Shown here in pieces: positions 24,269 through 26,386 of a stretch of 26,386 nt of DNA. Each line of letters begins with the position of its first letter. Positions within the stretch are counted from its first letter, which is position 1. The notes under the pieces were generated by a model. The model ran no database searches. It worked only from the letters and a program-made list of their open reading frames with translations, and was not told the origin of the DNA. Where the stretch lies: positions 1-26,386 of the IMG/VR virus record IMGVR_UViG_3300028925_008625; one strand, 5' to 3'. Made by a program: the position numbers and the translations under genes. The stretch comes from a virus.

Positions 24269-24536
24269 GTTCTTCCTCCCATACATTATATAGGTGTAGA
24301 TACGCTACGACCTGTGTCCAGACACCGGCCAAGTTAAGAAAAGACCGTGCCTCCTGCCGTAGTTCTTTTGTCTCGCCCCATAGAGATTGTTCCAGATACG
24401 TCATACGTAGACGCTGCTTGAAGTCATCGGTATGGGTATATTCGGAGGGGTTATCGGCATCCCATGTTGCTTCCTCCTCTTCAGCCGCAGACCAATCCAG
24501 GCTCTTCCATAGATCACCAAAGGTCAGCTCACTCAT
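24192..24536 (-). CDS. Small acidic protein, unrecognised
   Basis: This 114-residue protein starts at ATG 24536, which shares one base with the previous stop (TGATG); a TTG one codon earlier is less likely. It is acidic and Trp-rich at the start (LTFGDLWKSLDWSAAEEEEA), helical in the middle (DDFKQRLRMTYLEQSLWGET), and disordered and Asp/Pro-rich at the end. Its last 77 bases overlap the GroES gene in another frame. No known family. It might be a chaperonin or capsid assembly partner, but that is only neighbourhood. Confidence 0.55.
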   Translation of the reverse strand: MSELTFGDLWKSLDWSAAEEEEATWDADNPSEYTHTDDFKQRLRMTYLEQSLWGETKELRQEARSFLNLAGVWTQVVAYLHLYNVWEEEHDDRPDTPDGASDTPAGPIAENGRA

Positions 24537-25264
24537 CAATACCCCGTAATATTATCGCCCACATGCTCATGCTCTTCCTCATTATCATAATGTATTACGT
24601 TAGATCGCTCTAAGCCCATGACCCCCATCCATAGGGCGGTACAGGCTACTTCGCGTTGCTGCCGTATGGCGGCTTGGGTCTGAAGGGTATTGAAATCAAA
24701 AGGGAATAAAAGGCGCGGTATAGGGTCGTGCGGCGGGTCCATCGACACCATCGCTAAACCGGAGTGCGGGTCTATAGCGTCTGTGGAGAGCAGTGTCTCT
24801 ATGTCATGGTGCAGGGTCTCATGATCTGGAGGGGTGAGGGTCTGCGGTCGAGCGATATGCTCACGATGTTGAAAAGAAGGGAAGCGGCGGCTAGGATCAC
24901 CTACGACACTGTAATGCGTCAGTCCCTCCAACCGGCGCAACGCCTCTACATGCTCTACGGGTTGGTTAGCGACCCATAGGTAGTTGGCATGGTAGTTGTC
25001 TTTCCAGTCAATGATCTTGGGAAAGAGTTGATTGGGTATAGCGGCCTCGGCCTCATCCAGTATTACATAGACTCGCTCTATACGTCCTTCGTGGGTATAG
25101 AAGCGTTCCCCTACGCATACCGCAAAAGCAGGAGAAGCCAGCGACAGGCCGATCCCCACACGCCTGAACTCCAGCGTAAAAGGGTCATTGATCTTATCGC
25201 CCGTCTCATGCTGCCAGGTCAGCTTCGTCCCTTCGGGTGTGGCCGACGCAATAAGAAACCTCAT
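24536..25264 (-). CDS. Unrecognised 242-residue protein between glycosyltransferase and co-chaperonin
   Basis: It starts by ATGA overlap with the glycosyltransferase gene and ends by TGATG overlap with the next. Residues 1-120 look like an alpha/beta unit with strands (FAVCVGERFYT, RIERVYVILDEAEAA, NYLWVANQPVEHVEALRRLE). Residues 125-175 are His/Pro-rich (FQHREHIARPQTLTPPDHET). A helical region (about 195-220) and an acidic, His-containing end (NEEEHEHVGD) follow. The phrase VYVILDEAEA has an acidic strand end, but no Walker A or nuclease motif set accompanies it. Its position next to the terminase nuclease part allows a packaging role; no function can be assigned. Confidence 0.65.
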   Translation of the reverse strand: MRFLIASATPEGTKLTWQHETGDKINDPFTLEFRRVGIGLSLASPAFAVCVGERFYTHEGRIERVYVILDEAEAAIPNQLFPKIIDWKDNYHANYLWVANQPVEHVEALRRLEGLTHYSVVGDPSRRFPSFQHREHIARPQTLTPPDHETLHHDIETLLSTDAIDPHSGLAMVSMDPPHDPIPRLLFPFDFNTLQTQAAIRQQREVACTALWMGVMGLERSNVIHYDNEEEHEHVGDNITGY

Positions 25265-26046
25265 TGCTTACTCTTTCCTTTACGCCGTTGCCGCCTGTTT
25301 TTGGGGGTGAAGAACTTGTCATCCAATGGCGCAGGGGCAGGGGGTATATCGGAGGATGTCGCAGTGATGTCGTCTGTCGGTTGCGGTGTCTTAGCAAGAG
25401 CCTGTTGCCCTATCTTAGCGAGGTGCGTCAACGGCACCAACTCAGTGAGGTTGACCTTCCGCGCATGTTGACATAAGTAGGTCGGCAGCACGGTAACGCC
25501 CCCCACCTTGGCACAGAAGGTGAAGTCCTCTCCGGTGCGCCGTCCACCCTCGTAGGTAAAGTGAAAGGGTAGGCTCTTGTCCTCGTCGCGTATCTTCTCC
25601 AATACCGCACGGCGTATGACCATACAGCCCGTTCCCGCTACATCCGCTTTAAAAGGCTCCGTCTGCGAAGGCCATTCCTGCACCGGATAAAATCGGTAAC
25701 TGGCCTCTTTCTCTTTCGTCTTGACATACACTTGGTAGCTTGCGCCTACCTGGGGATGGTAATGACCATACAACCCCGCCACCACCGGTGCATCGACCTG
25801 TAGGATGTCGGCGTTCTCCGGTGGTGTGACATCGTGGTCGATCATCCACAGCACTTGTTTGTCAGAGGCAAGGAACTGCGCGGCGATCTCATTGCGTGTC
25901 TCACAGACCCCTGCCGTCTGGTAGTAATAGGCTATATCCCATTCGGGGTGCGTCTTACCGGCCCAGTGCATCCACCCCGCCAGCCCTCGGTCAATAGGGT
26001 CGAACGTAGGGATGCGGACCATCACTTCACTATCTAAGGTAGGCAT
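25261..26046 (-). CDS. GT-A fold glycosyltransferase-like protein
   Basis: Such enzymes move a sugar from a nucleotide sugar to an acceptor. This 261-residue protein shows the typical order. ETRNEIAAQFLASDKQVLWM (residues 49-68) precedes the DxD metal motif D70-H71-D72 in WMIDHDVTPP. Then come VVAGLYGHYHP, a loop with DVAGTGCMVIRRAVLEKI (about 135-152), and an acidic GEDFTFC (172-178). A downstream His is in CQHARKV (about 192-198). The C-terminus after about 205 is disordered and very basic (RRQRRKGKSK). No membrane segment is seen. It overlaps the terminase nuclease gene by 13 bases. It may glycosylate a virion protein or modified DNA bases, or alter host surface sugars; the substrate is not visible. 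Confidence 0.75.
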   Translation of the reverse strand: MPTLDSEVMVRIPTFDPIDRGLAGWMHWAGKTHPEWDIAYYYQTAGVCETRNEIAAQFLASDKQVLWMIDHDVTPPENADILQVDAPVVAGLYGHYHPQVGASYQVYVKTKEKEASYRFYPVQEWPSQTEPFKADVAGTGCMVIRRAVLEKIRDEDKSLPFHFTYEGGRRTGEDFTFCAKVGGVTVLPTYLCQHARKVNLTELVPLTHLAKIGQQALAKTPQPTDDITATSSDIPPAPAPLDDKFFTPKNRRQRRKGKSKQ

Positions 26047-26386
26047 GTAGCAGACCTCGCATGAGTAGCAGGGTGATACGAAGGATGCGCGAGGTGACTA
26101 TCCGACACCGTAGCTCCCTTCGTAGACATAGCAGACGCTACCGTAGCATCGACATGCACCGACTGCTTCGACTTGATGAGGCGCGGACCCCGCTCGGTCA
26201 TCTGCACGGCGGTACGCACATACTGAGCGCGTAGGTCCTCATCTTTAATAGGCAGGAAGCGCCGCTCCTCACTCAATGCCTGTAGCGTTGAACAGGCATG
26301 GGTCATCTCCGTCATCTGGTTGACCTCAATAAAAAGATGACCAAACCCTTCCTCGGCCATACGCTGGCGCGTCGTCTCAAACTGCG
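26034..26386 (-). CDS. terL (nuclease part): Terminase large subunit, C-terminal nuclease domain (N-terminus beyond the window)
   Basis: The frame is open from the window edge, so the start is outside; an internal ATG at 26360 is not the real start. The 116 residues in view follow the end of the RNase H-like nuclease that cuts packaged DNA. A helix QFETTRQRMAEEGF is followed by strand FIEVNQM and helix MTHACSTLQALSEERRFL. Then come DEDLRAQYVRTAV and the final HVDATVASAMS, where the Asp fits the conserved metal-binding residue near the domain end. A His-rich tail follows (SHLAHPSYHPATHARS). The ATPase partner is not upstream as far as can be seen, but an ATPase domain without nuclease lies at 2454-3446. 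If the unseen upstream part held its own ATPase domain, this would be a second full terminase. Confidence 0.78.
   Translation of the reverse strand, partial: QFETTRQRMAEEGFGHLFIEVNQMTEMTHACSTLQALSEERRFLPIKDEDLRAQYVRTAVQMTERGPRLIKSKQSVHVDATVASAMSTKGATVSDSHLAHPSYHPATHARSATCLP

Noticed and set aside
26034-26360. Complete 108-residue gene starting at ATG 26360
   Set aside because: The frame continues open to the window edge and the residues before this ATG (QFETTRQR) fit the terminase nuclease pattern, so the true start is outside.

Overview
This window is the late (virion morphogenesis and packaging) region of a tailed, short-tailed (podovirus-like) bacteriophage. Every supported gene lies on the minus strand, so transcription runs from position 26386 down to 1. 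Genes are packed tightly, with many ATGA or TGATG stop/start overlaps and no gap longer than about 120 bases. I see no tRNA, integrase, CRISPR array or IS element, and no gene on the plus strand. Portal, scaffold, HK97-fold capsid, adaptor, beta-propeller nozzle, large internal proteins and a repetitive fibre, with no tape-measure or sheath gene, point to a podovirus. The fibre and adaptor repeats are of a kind common in uncultured aquatic phages. The host cannot be named; it is presumably a bacterium with peptidoglycan and a GroEL.

Layout in transcription order. (1) 26386-23818: the C-terminal part of a terminase nuclease domain, a GT-A-like glycosyltransferase, two unknown proteins, a GroES-like co-chaperonin without a roof hairpin, and a 58-residue HTH-like protein. 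The parts of this block that I counted are clearly more GC-rich than the middle of the window. (2) 23768-19081: a candidate promoter, the portal, a disordered protein, three small proteins (one a 46-residue lysine-rich peptide) and the scaffold. (3) 19088-15156: a zinc-finger-like protein, a putative capsid decoration protein, the major capsid protein, two hairpins, a beta-helix appendage candidate and two small proteins. (4) 15080-10955: the head-tail adaptor, an L,D-transpeptidase (YkuD) with a long disordered N-terminus, and the tail nozzle. (5) 10945-3443: a protein with thirteen 14-residue repeats, a Gln-rich protein with 18-residue repeats, and two large helical proteins, all probably internal or ejected. 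(6) 3446-1: a terminase ATPase domain that stops before any nuclease domain, then a tail fibre that runs off the window with a duplicated 145-residue module.

The most striking observation is that the two catalytic halves of the large terminase appear to be separate genes at opposite ends of the late region. The ATPase half sits where T7-like phages keep their terminase, after the internal proteins. The nuclease half sits where P22- or lambda-like phages keep theirs, upstream of the portal. Other points worth a second look are the YkuD enzyme encoded among tail genes, the roofless GroES, and a short NPxLxDxDMR-type motif. That motif is amplified in one putative internal protein and also present twice in the protein encoded just after the portal.
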